NCBI RefSeq assembly: GCF_023375975.1
Contig: NW_026040045.1
Span: 1,869,001 to 1,933,000 of the forward strand
Source of the DNA: Astyanax mexicanus
Lineage: Eukaryota; Chordata; Actinopteri; Characiformes; Acestrorhamphidae
Direction: 5' to 3'
DNA: 64,000 nucleotides
In this document: in pieces, positions 44,178-56,600 of the stretch
Layout of the letters: each line of letters begins with the position of its first letter
Numbering within the stretch: the stretch's first letter is position 1
Notes under the pieces: model-generated
The model's input: only the letters and a program-made list of their open reading frames with translations
What the model was told of the DNA's origin: nothing
Database searches by the model: none
Translations under genes and position numbers: made by a program

Positions 44178-46885
44178 GGACCCAAAAAAATATTGACCAA
44201 AAAAACTTCGAAAAATTTTGTGACCCAAAAAATCTTTGAAAAATTTTGAGACCCGAAAAAATTTTGACCCAAAAAAATCTACGAAATATTTTGGGACCCA
44301 AAAAATTTTTGACCCAAAAAATCTTCAAAAAATTTTGGGACCCAAAAAAATTTTGATCCCAAATAACATTTAAAATTTTGAACAAAAAAAAAATTCGAAA
44401 AATTTTGGGACCCAAAAAACTCTACGAAAAATGTTGAGACCTGAAAAAGTCTTCGAAAAATGTTGAGACCCAAACAAATATTGACCCAAAAAAAATCTTC
44501 GGAAAATTTTGAGACCCAAAAACATTTTGACCCAAAAAAACTTTGGAAAACTTTGGGACCCAAAAAAAAATTTTAACAAAAAAAACTTGGAAAAATTTTG
44601 GGACCCAAAAAAAAAACGTTGAAGAATTTTGGGACCCAAAAAAAAAAAATGTGAAAAATTTTGGGACCCAAAAAAATATTGACCCAAAAAATCTTTGAAA
44701 AATTTTGAGACCCGAAAAACTTTTGACCCCAAAAAAAAAACGTAAAAAAAAATCTTCAAAAAATTTTGAGACCTGAAAAAATTTTGACCCAAATTAATCT
44801 TCGAAAAATTTTGGGACCCAAAAAAAAAAACATTGAAAAATTTTGGGACCCAAAAAAATCGTCAAAGAAAATCTTCGAAAAATTTTGAGACCTGAAAAAA
44901 TTTTAACCCAAAAAAAGTGTTGACCCAAAAAAAATATTCAAAAAATTTTGGGCCCCAAAAAAATGTTGACCCAAAAAAATCTAAAAAATTTTGAGACCCA
45001 AAAAAACTTAATTTTGGGACCCAAAAAATGTTTGACCCAAAAAATCTTCAAAAAATTTTGGGACCCAAAAAAATTTTGACCCCAAAAAACATTTAAAAAT
45101 TATGAACAAAAAAAACTTCAAAGAATTTTGGGACCCAAAAAAATCTACGACAAATTTTGAGACCCGAAAAAACGTCGAAAAATTTTGGGACCCAAAAAAA
45201 AATTTGACCAAAAAATCTTCGAAACATTTTGAGACCCAATAAATTTTGACCCAAATTAATCTTCAAAAAATTTTGGGACCCAAAAAAATTTTGAACAAAA
45301 AAAAACTTCGAAAAAATTTTGGGACCCAAAAAAAAAAAAAAAATAGAAAAATTTTGGGACCCAAAAAAATATTGACCCAAAAAATCTTTGAAAAATTTTG
45401 AGAGCTGAAAAAAATTTGACACAAAAAAACTCCTTAAAATTTTGGGACCCAAAACATTTTGACCCAAAAAAAACGTTGACCCAAAAAAAATTTTTGATCC
45501 AAAAAATTCGTCAGAAAAATTATTCGAAAAAACTTTGAGACCAGAAAAAATTGAGACCCAAAAAATCTTCAAAAAATTTTGGGACCCAAAAAAATCGACG
45601 AAAAATTTAGAGACCCAATAAATTTTGACCCAAATTAATCTTCGAAAAATTTTGGGACCCAAAAAAAATTTTGAACAAAAAAAACTTAGAAAAATTTTAG
45701 GACCCAAAAAAAAAATTAGAAAAATTTTGGGACCCAAAAAAATATTGACCCAAAAAATCTTTGAAAAAATTTGAGACCCGAAAAAATTTTGACCCAAAAA
45801 AAAATCGTCAAAAGAAATCTTCGAAACATTTTGAGACCTGAAAAAATTTTAACCCAAAAAAAATTCGAAAATTTTGGAACCCAAAAAAATTTGACCCAAA
45901 AAAACATCGAAAAATTTTTGATCCAAAAAAATCTTCGAATAATTTTAAGACCAGAAAAAATCTTCGACAAATTTTGAGACCAAAAAAAAACTGTGAAAAA
46001 TTTTGTGAACCAAAAACATTTTGACCCAAAAAAATCTTCGAAAAATTTTGAGACCCGAAAATTTTTGGTACCAAAAAACATTTTGACCCAAAAAAACTTC
46101 AAAAACTTTTGGGACCCAAAAAAAAACGTTGAAAATTTTGGGACCCAAAAAAATATTGACCCAAAAAAATCTTTGAAAAACTTTGGGACCCAAAAAATCT
46201 TTGAAAAATTTTGAGACCCAAAAAAATTTTGACCCAAAAAAACTTCGAAAAATTTTGGGACCCAAAAAAATTTGAAAAATTTTGGGACCCCAAAAAAATA
46301 TTGACCCAAAAAATCTTTGACAAATTTTGAGAGCCGAAAAAATTTTGACCCAAAAAAAATTGTCAATAAAATATCTTAGAAAAATTTTGAGACCTGAAAT
46401 AATTTTAACCCCAAAAAAAAATGTTGACCCAAAAAAACTTTGAAAAATTTCAAGACCTGAAAAAACTTAATTTTGGGACCCAAAAAATTTAGATCCAAAA
46501 AAATTCGTCAGAAAAATTATTCGAAAAACTTTGAGACCGGAAAAACTTTTGACCCAAAAAAACTTCGAAATATTTTGGAACCCAAAAAATTTTGACCCAA
46601 AATAAATAATTAAAAAAATTTGGGACCCAAAAAATTATTGACCCAAAAAAATTTTTGGACCCATAAAAAATCGTCAAAAAAAATCTTAGGACCCAAAAAA
46701 TGATTGACCCAAAAATATTTTTAAAAAATTTTGGACCAAAAAATTTTGACCCAAAAAAACTTAAAAAAATAATGGGACCCAAATAAATCTACGAAAACTT
46801 TTGAGACCTGAAAAAAAATAATTTTGGGACCCAAAAAATATTGACCCAAAAAAGGTTTGAAAAATTTTGGGACCCTAAAAAATTT
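44178..46885 (+). repeat. AT-rich satellite block 4
   Basis: Continues the array interrupted by the solo LTR; same unit and strand. It ends in TTTTGGGACCCTAAAAAATT at about 46867-46880, where Sushi-type gypsy sequence begins. Confidence 0.93.
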
Positions 46886-47560
46886 TGCCCCCACTACCTT
46901 CCCCCATGCGGTATGGTGGTGAACCAGGAGGCTGTAGGGGGTTTCTCCTGCAGTGCTCCCTCGCATTGGAGCTGCAACCGTCCTGCTTCCAGTCAGAGCG
47001 TGCCAAAGTGGCGTACCTCGTCTCCCTCCTCTCCGGACGGGCATTAGCGTGGGCCACCCCAGTGTGGGAACACCAGCCAATGGTTTGCACCTCGGCTGCA
47101 CTGTTTACAGCTGCCCTCTCGCAGACGTTTGATCTCCTGAGTTGAGGAGGGGAGGCAGGAACCCGCCTCCGGAACCTGCGTCAGGGTAGGAGGTCGGTTT
47201 CTGAGTACGCCATAGAGTTCCGCACGCTCTCGGCTGGAAGCGGATGGAACTCCAGTGCTCTGGGCAGTGCATTCCACCATGGCCTTAATGAGGAACTCAA
47301 GGATGAGCTCGCTCATCGCGACTCCCCAGCATCCCTTGACAACTTCATTGAGCTGACCCAGAGACTGGACAGCCGCCTTAGAGCAAGGCGAGAGCTCGGC
47401 GCATGCGGACCGTGCCTCAGGTACCTCGGGGTCGGCCTTCGGTTGTTGGACCACCTCGGTTGACTGACGAGCCACCAAACCCTGGGGCACAACCCGTGCA
47501 GTTAGGGCACACTCCCTGTCTAGGCAGGAGCGCGATGCTCGCATGCGGGAGGGTTGGTGT
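46886..47560 (+). pseudogene. gag: Gypsy D gag remnant
   Basis: One frame reads CRGFLLQCSLALELQPSCF and AYLVSLLSGRALAWATPVWE, the capsid signature of Sushi-type gag. A stop at 47143 and later frame changes (FHHGLNEELKDELAH-like sequence near 47290) break it. A single-knuckle-like piece, CLHCGV, lies near 47558. Confidence 0.75.
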
Positions 47561-48947
47561 CTCCACTGCGGAGTCCGAAAGCTAGCAGTTAATGGCCGAA
47601 GTCTGTTAGGGAAGGAAGGACCCCTAACAGACCGTCCAGGGTCCCCTCGAACTCAGGGGGTGTTCCTCAATGCCACACTTGCGTGTGGGGCATCTGAAGT
47701 TCGTCTTCCTGCCTTTTTGGACTCGGGAGCAGCAGGCAACTTTTTGGACGCGGCCATGGCCAGGAAGCTTGCCTTGCCACTGGTTCCCCTACAGGACCCC
47801 TTCCCATAGCGGCTATTGACGGGCGGTCACTGGAGCCAGGGGTTGTGTCCCACCAAACACGTCCCCTCACGCTGTGAGTCGGTCCTCATTCAGAACAGGT
47901 AGTATTGTACATCATAAAGGCACCCGACTTGCAGCTTATTTTGTTTTTCCCTTGGCTCCAGCGACATAACCCCCACATCGACTGGCTGACCCGTTCAGTT
48001 TTGAGGTGGGGGCCTGCTTGTCAAACCTCCTGCCTTCAGCCCCCAGAGCCGTCAAGGGTGTGGACCCCGACCCCGGAGGTCCTGACCTTTCTCGGGTACC
48101 TGAGGAATACCAGGACCTCCGCAAAGTGTTCAGCAAAAGGCAGGCTCAGATACTGCCCCCCAACCGTCCCTGCGACATGGCTATCGACCTTCTCCCTGGG
48201 ATCAGTCCTCCCAGGGGAAGGTTGTTTTCTCTTTCGGGTCCTAAATGCCGGGCGATGGAGGAATACATCCAGGAGGCCCTCGCCCTGGGATTTATTCGGC
48301 CCTCTTCCTCCCCGGCCGGCGCTGGGTTCTTCTTCGTGGGGAAGAAGGATGGCGGGTTAAGGCCCTGTATAGATTACAGAGGCCTCAATAAGATCATGGT
48401 TAAGAACCGTTACCCCCTGCCCCTCATGTCATCCACCTTTGAGGCACTGCAGCAGGCCACCATTTTCACCAAACTGCGCAGTGCCTACAACCTGGTTAGG
48501 ATCAGGGCGGGTGACGAATGGAAGACTGCGTTCATCACCCCATCTGGGCACTATGAGTACCTAGTTATGCCCTTTGGGTTGATGAACGCCCCCGCCGTCT
48601 TCCAGGGGTAAATTAATGAGGTTCTCCGGGAGGCGTTGGACCGGTACGTGTTTGTTTACTTGGACGACATTCTCATATACAGTCGCTCACTAAACGAACA
48701 CGTTACCCACGTCCGACGGGTTCGTTTAGTGAGCAACTGTATATGAGAATGTCGTCTGGTGCACCTGGTCCAGCGCTTCCTGGGCTTCGCTAATTTCTTT
48801 CGACGATTTGTAAGAAACTTTAGCTCTGTGGCCGTCCCACTAACCGCTCTGACGAGGAAGACGTCTGGGCGGTTCAGCTGGGGCACAGAGGCCCAGGAAG
48901 CGTTTGATGCTATCAAGAACTTGCTGACCAGGGCTCCAGTTCTCTGA
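47543..48947 (+). pseudogene. pol: Gypsy D protease and RT
   Basis: Protease: VRLPAFLDSGAAGNFLD near 47715 (D-S-G). After frame changes, RT runs at 48006-48611: EEYIQEALALGFIRPSSSP, GLRPCIDYRGLNKI and VMPFGLMNAPAVFQG, then TAA at 48609. Past the stop the frame reads YVFVYLDDILIYSRS (Y-L-D-D). The thumb is replaced by an inverted copy of its own upstream sequence (48720-48755) and resumes at VQRFLGFANFFRRFVRNFS. In motif A, TKLRSAYNLVRI stands where the family has LDLRSAYNLVRI; the catalytic aspartate is lost. Confidence 0.85.
48663..48756. repeat. Foldback from template switching in gypsy D RT
   Basis: Arms 48664-48699 and 48720-48755 are 36 bp each with one mismatch (CAGTCGCTC versus the complement of GAGCAACTG), with a 20-nt loop at 48700-48719. 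The right arm reads as an inverted copy of the YLDD-coding strand and replaces about 60 codons of thumb. Confidence 0.92.
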
Positions 48948-48949
48948 CT

Positions 48950-50454
48950 GCCTGACCCTGGACTCCCTTTTTTTGTAGAGGTGGACGCCTCTGAAGTAGG
49001 CGTGGGTGCGGTGTTGTCCCAGCGGCCGGGGCTGGATGGCCTACTGCACCCATGTGCCTACTACTCCCACCGTCTAACACCTGCAGAGCAGAGGTATGAC
49101 GTGGGAGACAGGGAGCTCCTGGCCGTAAAGTTGGCTCTGGAAGAGTGGAGGCATTGGCTTGAGGGGGCGGAACACCCCTTTCTGGTCTGGACTGACCATA
49201 AAAACCTGGCTTACATCCAGCAGGCCAAGCGCCTGAACCCACGCCAGGCCAGATGGGGGCTGTTCTTCACCCGGTTTGACTTCACTTTGTCATACCATCC
49301 CGGGTCCAAGAACGTTAAACCGGACGCCCTCTCTCGCCAGTGGGAACCCCTCCCTCTTCCAGACGAGGCCTCCACCATCATGCCTTTGGCCAAGATCCTG
49401 GCACCCCTTCGGTGGGGGCTCTTGGACGCCATCAGGCGAGCCCTAGAGACCGATCTGGGTCCAGGGAATGGCCCTCAGGGCCGAGACTATGTACCTGCTC
49501 TTCTCAGAGGACGGGTACTCATATGGGGACACTCCTCACCCCAAGCTGCTCATCCAGGGGTCACGCGCACGCTTGAGTTCCTGCGGCGGCGGTTTTGGTG
49601 GCCTCGCATGGAGCCAGACGCGTGCCCACGTGGCCGCCTGCACGATGTGTGCGCTGAATAAGGACCCCAGAACCAAACCCACGGGTCTGCTGCACCCCTT
49701 AGCCGTCCCCTCTCGCCCCTGGTCACACCTGTCCCTTGACTTTATCACGGGGCTGCCCCCTTCTCCGCCTGCTTTCCCTGGGCAGGAGACTGTCATGGGA
49801 GTGTCCACGGCCGACCAGATGGTCAGCTGCTGCCGCCGAGCATGGAGGAGGGCTCGGGCCCCCCTCTTGTCTGCCAAGGCAACCAAGAAACATCTCGCAG
49901 ACAGGAGGCGGCGGCCCGCCCCCTCATTTCGAGTCGGCCAACGAGTCTGGCTTTCGGCCAAGGATATCCCGTTGCGGGGTACCCCGCGTAAACTGGCCCC
50001 ATGGTACTTGGGCCCATTTAAAATCCTTCGCCGGATCAATCCGGTTTCATACCAGCTCGCCCTGCCATCAGCCCTTAGAAGAATCCACCTGACCTTTCAC
50101 GTGTCCCGCCTTAAGCCCTACCTCTGTTCCTTGGGTCCGGCTGCTCCCCTGGGCCCCTGTACCATTGGTGGTGCCCGCGCCAACACCGTCCGCCGGCTCC
50201 TGGACTCCCAAAGGGTACGCGGGGGTCTCCCAATACCGGGGGGACTGGGAGTGGTACAGGCCGGAGGAGCGGTCCTGGGTACCAGCTCGTCACATCCTGG
50301 ACCCGGAACTGGTCAGGGCTTTTCGGCGAGACCGTGCAGCGGGTTTAGGGCCGTCGGGTGCTGCCCCTCGGGGAGGCATCCTCCGGGGCATAGGAGGGCG
50401 CGCCAGACCAGGTTTAATTTGGCCAATTACCAACACCTGCTAATAACACCTTAA
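48950..50454 (+). pseudogene. pol: Gypsy D RNase H, integrase remnant and chromodomain
   Basis: RNase H: VDASEVGVGAVLSQR, GDRELLAVKLALEEWRHW and VWTDHKNLAYIQ, then the tether KPDALSRQW. Integrase: zinc-site remnant (AACTMCALNKD) and first D in LSLDFITGLPPSPP. The rest of the catalytic core, with second D and E, is deleted up to STADQMVSCCRRAWRRA near 49808. GPY/F-like sequence (LAPWYLGPFKILRRI) and HLTFHVSRLKPYL follow. In another frame near 50230-50330, GDWEWYRPEERSWVPARHIL is the conserved core of a chromodomain, which targets chromoviruses to chromatin. Confidence 0.85.
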
Positions 50455-50650
50455 AAGCCACGCCAACCGGCCACTCGGCGCTGGATCTTTGAAGCTCGTG
50501 AGAGCGAATCTATGCCCGATTTTTCTCAGAGCTCTGGCTCTCATTTCCCTTCTTTCCTATCCACGGCAAGTGCGGTTATTTCCCTCTCGAGTTTGGTGTG
50601 GCTGTGTAGAGCTGTGAGCTCCACCGCTCTCCTCTCGTTCTCTGAGTCTT

Positions 50651-50681
<31 letters not shown>

Positions 50682-51068
50682 CTGTGTGTGGCAGCCCGCG
50701 AGGCACGCGGTGTGCTCACCTTTTCTCTCTCCTCGCTGTTCCTCTCCTCTCTGGTGGAGCAGTGTTTAATCCATAAGCACCCCAGTTCACTTCTTTGTTT
50801 AGTTTGGAAGCTCTTTTGTTTTTACCTCGCACCATAAGAGGTAGCTGCACTTCCAGGTGGTCTTTGTTTACATTTTCTCCCCCCTCTCTCACTTTCACTC
50901 ACGCTAGGCTTGACTTTTGTTTTCCACCCGTTCTCACTCTCCGCCCATTTGAGGGTGATTAAAGCGGCCGCGTCCCAATCAGCGGTGCAGCGGTTAGAGC
51001 ATTTCCTTGGGTTTACCTGCTTTGAGATCAACTGCTCAGCACTTGGTTTCTAAAACCTACCATTACAG
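50455..51068 (+). other. Possible 3' LTR/UTR remnant of gypsy D
   Basis: Pyrimidine-rich sequence without a frame, containing a (GT)n run at about 50655-50690. It ends ...TTTCTAAAACCTACCATTACA before the L1 starts. The CA end and position after pol suit an LTR, but no second copy exists to prove it. Confidence 0.4.
50655..50690 (+). repeat. (GT)n microsatellite
   Basis: About 13 GT units interrupted by TCTG, followed by four more. Confidence 0.95.
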
Positions 51069-51069
51069 T

Positions 51070-53598
51070 TGCATCCTGTTAGAATTACAAGAAAATAGGA
51101 AAATTTTAGATAAACTTCTTACATATAAAGCAGAGGGAGCTTTGTGATTTTCTAAACAGAGATATTGTGAGATGGGGAACAGAGCAAGCCGCTTATTAGC
51201 TTTTCAGATTCTTAAAACTCAAGCCAGCCGAGTGGTCCCTAAAATTTTACATCCCATACTTAACAGAATAGTATCTAATCCAAAGGACATAGCAGATGCT
51301 TTTGCATCATTCTATAAAAAACAAGGAACCTAAAACAGTAAATGATGATTGTGCAGCCTTTCTTACTAATTTAAATTTACCCTCCTTATCAGAATATGAA
51401 GCAACACAAATTATATCAGACATTACAGAAACCGAAGTACGTGATGCAATAAAAAAATTAAAAAACAACAAATCTCCAGGAACGGATGGATTCCCTGGAG
51501 AGTTTTACAAATGCTTCATAGACGAGTTAGCTTCAGTATTAACCGATGTATTTAACTATACCCTTACCAAAAGAGACCCACCACGTACGTGTTCGGAAGC
51601 TATAATATCAGTTCTCCATAAAGAAGGGAAAGACCCAAAATTCTGTGAGGGATATAGGCCCATCAGTCTGTTGTGATCAACAATGATCAAAAGCTACTAA
51701 CATTTATTCTAGCAAAAAGGATGCAAAATATTATAGTAAAATTAATTAACCCGGACCAGACAGGATTCATCCCTGGCAGACAAGGAGCTAATAATATAAG
51801 AAGAACTTTAAATGTCATTACATGTGCCAAGAAAAAATCACAAAATTCTATGATAATTAGCTTTGATGCACAAAAGGCATTTGATACTGTAAAATGGGAT
51901 TTTTTATATAAAACATTAGCCACCATGGGATTCCATGCAGTGCTTATAGACTGGATGAGGGTGATCTATACAAGTCCAAAGTCACGTGTGCGGGTAAATG
52001 GATGCTGTTCAGACTTTTTCTATCTTGAAAGAGGAGTCCGACAGGGAGACTGTCTTAGTCCTCTCCTTTTTGCTTTAAATATCGAACCTCTTGCTGCATT
52101 AATAAGACAAAATGATAGTATCAAAGATATAAAAGACGAAGGACAAATAGAACACAAGATTTCACTTTATGCAGACGATGTTCTGACATATATTAGTGAT
52201 CCATTATCTTCTGTCCCCGCATTAATGACAAATTTACAAGAATATGGAGAATATTCAGGTCAGATTAACCAATCAAAATCCGTGGCAATGATGTTGGTGG
52301 GGCATCGCCCAGCACAATTAGGAAGATTTAAATTTAATTGGACAAAAAAAGAGTTTATACACCTAGGTATAATTATAACTTCTGATTTATACCAACTATT
52401 TAAGGCCAATTATGGAAAACTAATGGATGAAATAAAAGCTGACCTTATAAGATGGGAAGTGTTACCCCTATCTTTAATAGGGCGTGTAGAAACAATACGA
52501 ATGAATATACTTCCAAGACTGCTGTTTTTGTTCCAGTCTTTATCCCTAGAGGTCCCCGCATCTACTTTCAAAATACTGAATAAATGGCTATCTAACTTTA
52601 TATGGCAAAATAAAAAACCTAGAATTAAATTTACAAGAATTTTATGCACAAAAGAAAATGGAGGCCTAGAATTACCTAATATGAAAAAATATTACTGGGC
52701 AGCACACCTGAGATCAATGGTTTCCTGGGTAACTCAAGATAAGGAGGCTATATGGGTTGGGATGGAACAGAATGATAGCCCAAATATATTTCTAGATACA
52801 ACCCCATTTTTGAACTCTGACACCTGGAGAAAAAAAAGCAAAGGTATAATCTTTCAACTCACGATTTCTTTAGATATCTACAATTGAGACACTATTTACA
52901 GACACATAAAGAATGGGACAAACTTTGTAGTTCAATATCCAATTTAGAACGCTTCTTCATGTTAACAATAGACGGAACAATTAAAAAGTAATTTATATCA
53001 CATATATATATATAAGATATTACAAAATGAATCAATGGATAATAGTACAGATATTAAAATAAAATGGGAATTGGAGATGAACATTACAATTTCAGATGAA
53101 AAATGGAAATTATCATGTAGTAAGGGACATAAAATCACCCATAGCCAAGTTTGGAAGGAATTTGAATGGAAAGTTAAGATGACATATTTTAGGACTCCCC
53201 TCATTTCATCAAAAATTGGAGATACATCAGATAAATGTTGGAGGGGCTGTGGTTTGGTAGGAGACCATACACACATATTTTGGGATTGCCCAAAATTATC
53301 AGAATATTGGAAAAGTATACAAAATAAAATAAACAAATGCTTAAATATAGCACTGCCATTAGAACCATCATGCTTTATTTTAGGAATTATTTCAGAGAAA
53401 GAAACAGATAGAAACCAGATATTAATAGCAAGAATTATTCTTTTGATTGCTAAGAAAATTATTACAATCTCCTGGCTAAAGCCACAGCCCCCCTCAATAC
53501 AACAATGGAAGGAAAGGGTTAAGGATTTGAATTTAATGGAAGAAATAACTGCAAACCTACAACTAAAAACGTTTTTTTTTTTTTTGACATTTTTTGTC
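51070..53598 (+). mobile_element. L1-clade LINE, 3' half
   Basis: Begins within ORF2 just upstream of RT (KILDKLLTYKAEGAL) and runs to the C-terminal zinc region. Endonuclease and ORF1 are absent. It is followed by a T-rich stretch and satellite; no poly(A) tail is seen on this strand. A and T are more frequent than in the neighbouring gypsy D, giving a sharp compositional break at about 51070. Confidence 0.85.
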
Positions 53599-53613
53599 AT
53601 GAAAATTTTTTAG
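51070..53613 (+). pseudogene. L1 ORF2 RT and C-terminal domain, frameshifted
   Basis: RT N-terminus RYCEMGNRASRLLAF, then NNKSPGTDGFPGEFYK and EGYRPISLL. A 5-nt insertion (TGATC, 51674-51678) shifts the frame, which continues NDQKLLTFILAKRM, NPDQTGFIPGRQGANN, SFDAQKAFDTVKWDF (motif A), GVRQGDCLSPLLFALNIEP and SLYADDVLTYI (Y-A-D-D). A second frameshift near 52860 and a stop near 52990 precede the C-terminal zinc-like CWRGCGLVGDHTHIFWDC at about 53239. The catalytic motifs are intact; only three lesions separate this from an open frame. Confidence 0.88.
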
Positions 53614-56600
53614 TCCAGAAAAAAACGTTTGAAAATTTTGCACCCAAAAAAATATTGACCAAACAAAAACTTCGAAACATTATGGGACCCAAAAAATTTT
53701 AACCCAAAAAAAAACATTAAAAAATTTTAGGACCCAAAAAAATTTTGACCTAAAAAAACTTCGAAAAATTTTGTGACCCACAAAAATCTACGAAAAAAAA
53801 ATTTTTAGACCCAAAAAAAAAATTCTTCAAAAAATTTTGGGATCCAAAAATTTTGACCAAAAAAAATCTTTGAAAAATTTTGGGACCCGAAAAAAACATC
53901 TTCAAAAAAATTTTAACCCCAAAAAAATCGTCAGAAAAAACCTTCAAAACATTTTGAGACCCTAAAAGATTTTGACCAAAACAACTTCAAAAAATTTTGG
54001 GACCCAAAAAAACCTTCGAAAAATTTTGGGACCCAAAAAATTTTTTTTACCCAAAACAACTTCGGAAAATTTTGGGACCCAAAAAATTTTGACCCAAAAA
54101 AAATTGGAAAAATTTTGGGGCCCAAAAAAATTATTGACCCTAAAAATCTTCGAAAAACTTTGAGACCCGAAAAGATTTTGACCAAAACAACTTCGAAAAA
54201 TTTACTGACCCCAAAAAATTTTGACCCAAAAAAAATTAAAAAAAAAAATGTTTGAAAAATGTTGAGACCCGAAAATGTTTTGACCCAAAAAAACTTTGAA
54301 AATTTTTTAACCCCAAAAAAAACTTTGAAAAATATTGGGACCCAAAAAAACATTTTCAAAAATTTTGTTACCCAAAAAAATTTTGGGACCCAAAAAAATA
54401 TTGACTCAAAAAAATCTTCAAAAAAAATTTAACCCAAAACATTTTGACCCAAAATTCGAAAAACTTTTGGGACCAAAAAAATTTGACCCCCAAAAAAATT
54501 GTCCAGAACAATCTTCAAAAAATTTTGAGCGCCTAAAAAATTTTGACCAAAACAACTTCGAAAAATTTTTAACCCAAAAAAATTTGACCCAAAAAAAAAC
54601 TTCGAAAAATTTTTAACCTGAAAAATTTACTCACCCCAATAAATCTTTACCCAAAAAAAAAAAAAAAACTTCGAAAAATGTTGAGACCCGAAAATATTTT
54701 GACTCAAAAAAACTTTGAAAAATTTTAACCCAAAAAAAAATCTTTAAAAATTTTGCGACCCAAAAAAGTTTTGACCCAAAAAACTTCGAAAAATTTTGAG
54801 ACCCGAAAAAATTTTGACCCAAAAAAATGGTCAAAAAAAATATTTGAAAAATTTTGAAACAAAAAATTGTTTTAAACATTTTGGGGCCCAAAAAAATATT
54901 GACCAAAAAAATCTTCGAAAAATTGAGACCCGAGAAGATTTTGAACAAAACAACTTCGAAAACTTTTGGGACCCAAAACATTTTGACCCCAAAAAAAAAA
55001 TCTTAAAAAAATTTTTGGACCCAAAAAATTTTGACCTTAAAAATCTTTGAAAAATTTTGGGACCCAAAAAAATTTACGGAAAGTTTAGAGAACCGAAAAA
55101 AACATCGAAAAGTTTTGGTACCCCAAAAATTTTGACCCAAAAAAAAAAAAACTTCGAAATATTTTGGGACCCAAAATAATTTTGACCCAAAAAAAAATAG
55201 AAAATTTGCTTACCCAAAAAATCCTCAAAAAATTTTGGGACCCAAAAAAAATTTTTGACCCAAAAAAATCTTCGAAAAATTTTAGGACCCAAATACATAT
55301 TGTCCATAAAATCTGCGAAGAATTTTGGGACCCAAAAAATTTTGTGACCCAAAAAATTTTGACCCCAAAAAAAATCAAAAAATTTTGGGACCCAAAAAAA
55401 TTTGACCCAAATAATCTTCGAAAAATTGAGACCCGAAAAGATTTTGACCAAAATAACTTCGAAACTTTTTCGGACCCAAAAAATTTTGACCCAAAAATAA
55501 TTGTCAAAAAAAATCATCGAAAAATGTTGAGACCCAAAATATTTTGACCCAAAAAAAACCTTTGAAAAATTTTGGGACCCAAAATAATTTTGACCCAAAA
55601 AAAAATCTTCAAGAAATGTTGGGACCCAAAATAATTTTGACCCAAAAAAAATCTAAAATTTGGTTACCCAAAAAATTTTGGGACACAAAAAAATATTTGA
55701 ATAATTTATAACCCAAAAAATTTTGACCCAAAAAAACCTTCAAAAAATTTTGGGACCCAAAAAAATTTTGACTCAACAAATCTTTGTAAAATTGTCAGAC
55801 CCGAAAAAATTTTTACCCAAAAAAACTTCGAAAAATTTTGGGACCCAAAATAATTTTGACCCAAAAAAATCTACGAAGAATTTTGAGACCCGAAAAAAAC
55901 ATTGGAAAATTTTGAGATCTAAAAAATATTGACCCAAAAAAAATTTCGAAAATTTTTTAACCCAAATAATTTTAACCCAAAAAATAATCTTCAAAAAAAA
56001 TTGTGACCCAAAATAATTTTGACCCAAAAAAATAGTCCAAAAAAATCTTCGAAAAAAATTGAGACCCTAAAAAAATTTTGACCAAAAATTTGGTTACCAA
56101 AAAAATCCTCAAAAAAAATTGGGATCCCAAAATTTTGACCCAAAAAAAGATCTTCAAAAAATTTTGGGACTCAAAAAAATCTACCGAAAGTTTTGAGACC
56201 CGAAAAAAACATCGAAAAATTTTGGGACCCAAAAAATTTTACCCAAAAAAACAATCTTCAAAAAATTTTGACCCAAAAAAACATTGAAAAATTTTGGGAC
56301 CCGAAAAAATTTTGACCCAAAAAAATCTTCTAAATATTTTGGGACCCAAAAAATTTTGACCAAAAAAAATCTTCCAAAAAATTTTGGGACCCAAACAATT
56401 GTAACCCAAAAATAATCGTCAAAAAAATATTTGAAAAATTTTGTGACCCGAAAAAATTTTGACCCAAAAAAATTTCGAAAAATTTTGGGAACCAAAAAAT
56501 TTTTGACCCAGAAAAAATTTCGAAAAATTTTGGGACCCAAAAAATTTTAACCCAAAAAAAATTTCGAAAAATTTTGGGAACCAAAACATTTTTGACCCAG

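Larger units (their letters stand above)
46886..51068 (+). mobile_element. Gypsy D: Sushi-type chromovirus, degraded
   Basis: Gag capsid, protease, RT, RNase H, partial integrase and a chromodomain are found in order on the plus strand, GC-rich compared with the flanks. The gag N-terminus and any 5' LTR are absent, since satellite starts directly to the left. The region after pol (50455-51068) may be a 3' LTR remnant. Sushi-ichi elements are the fish relatives of mammalian PEG10/RTL genes (family knowledge). Multiple stops, a template-switch hairpin and an integrase deletion show it is dead. Confidence 0.85.
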
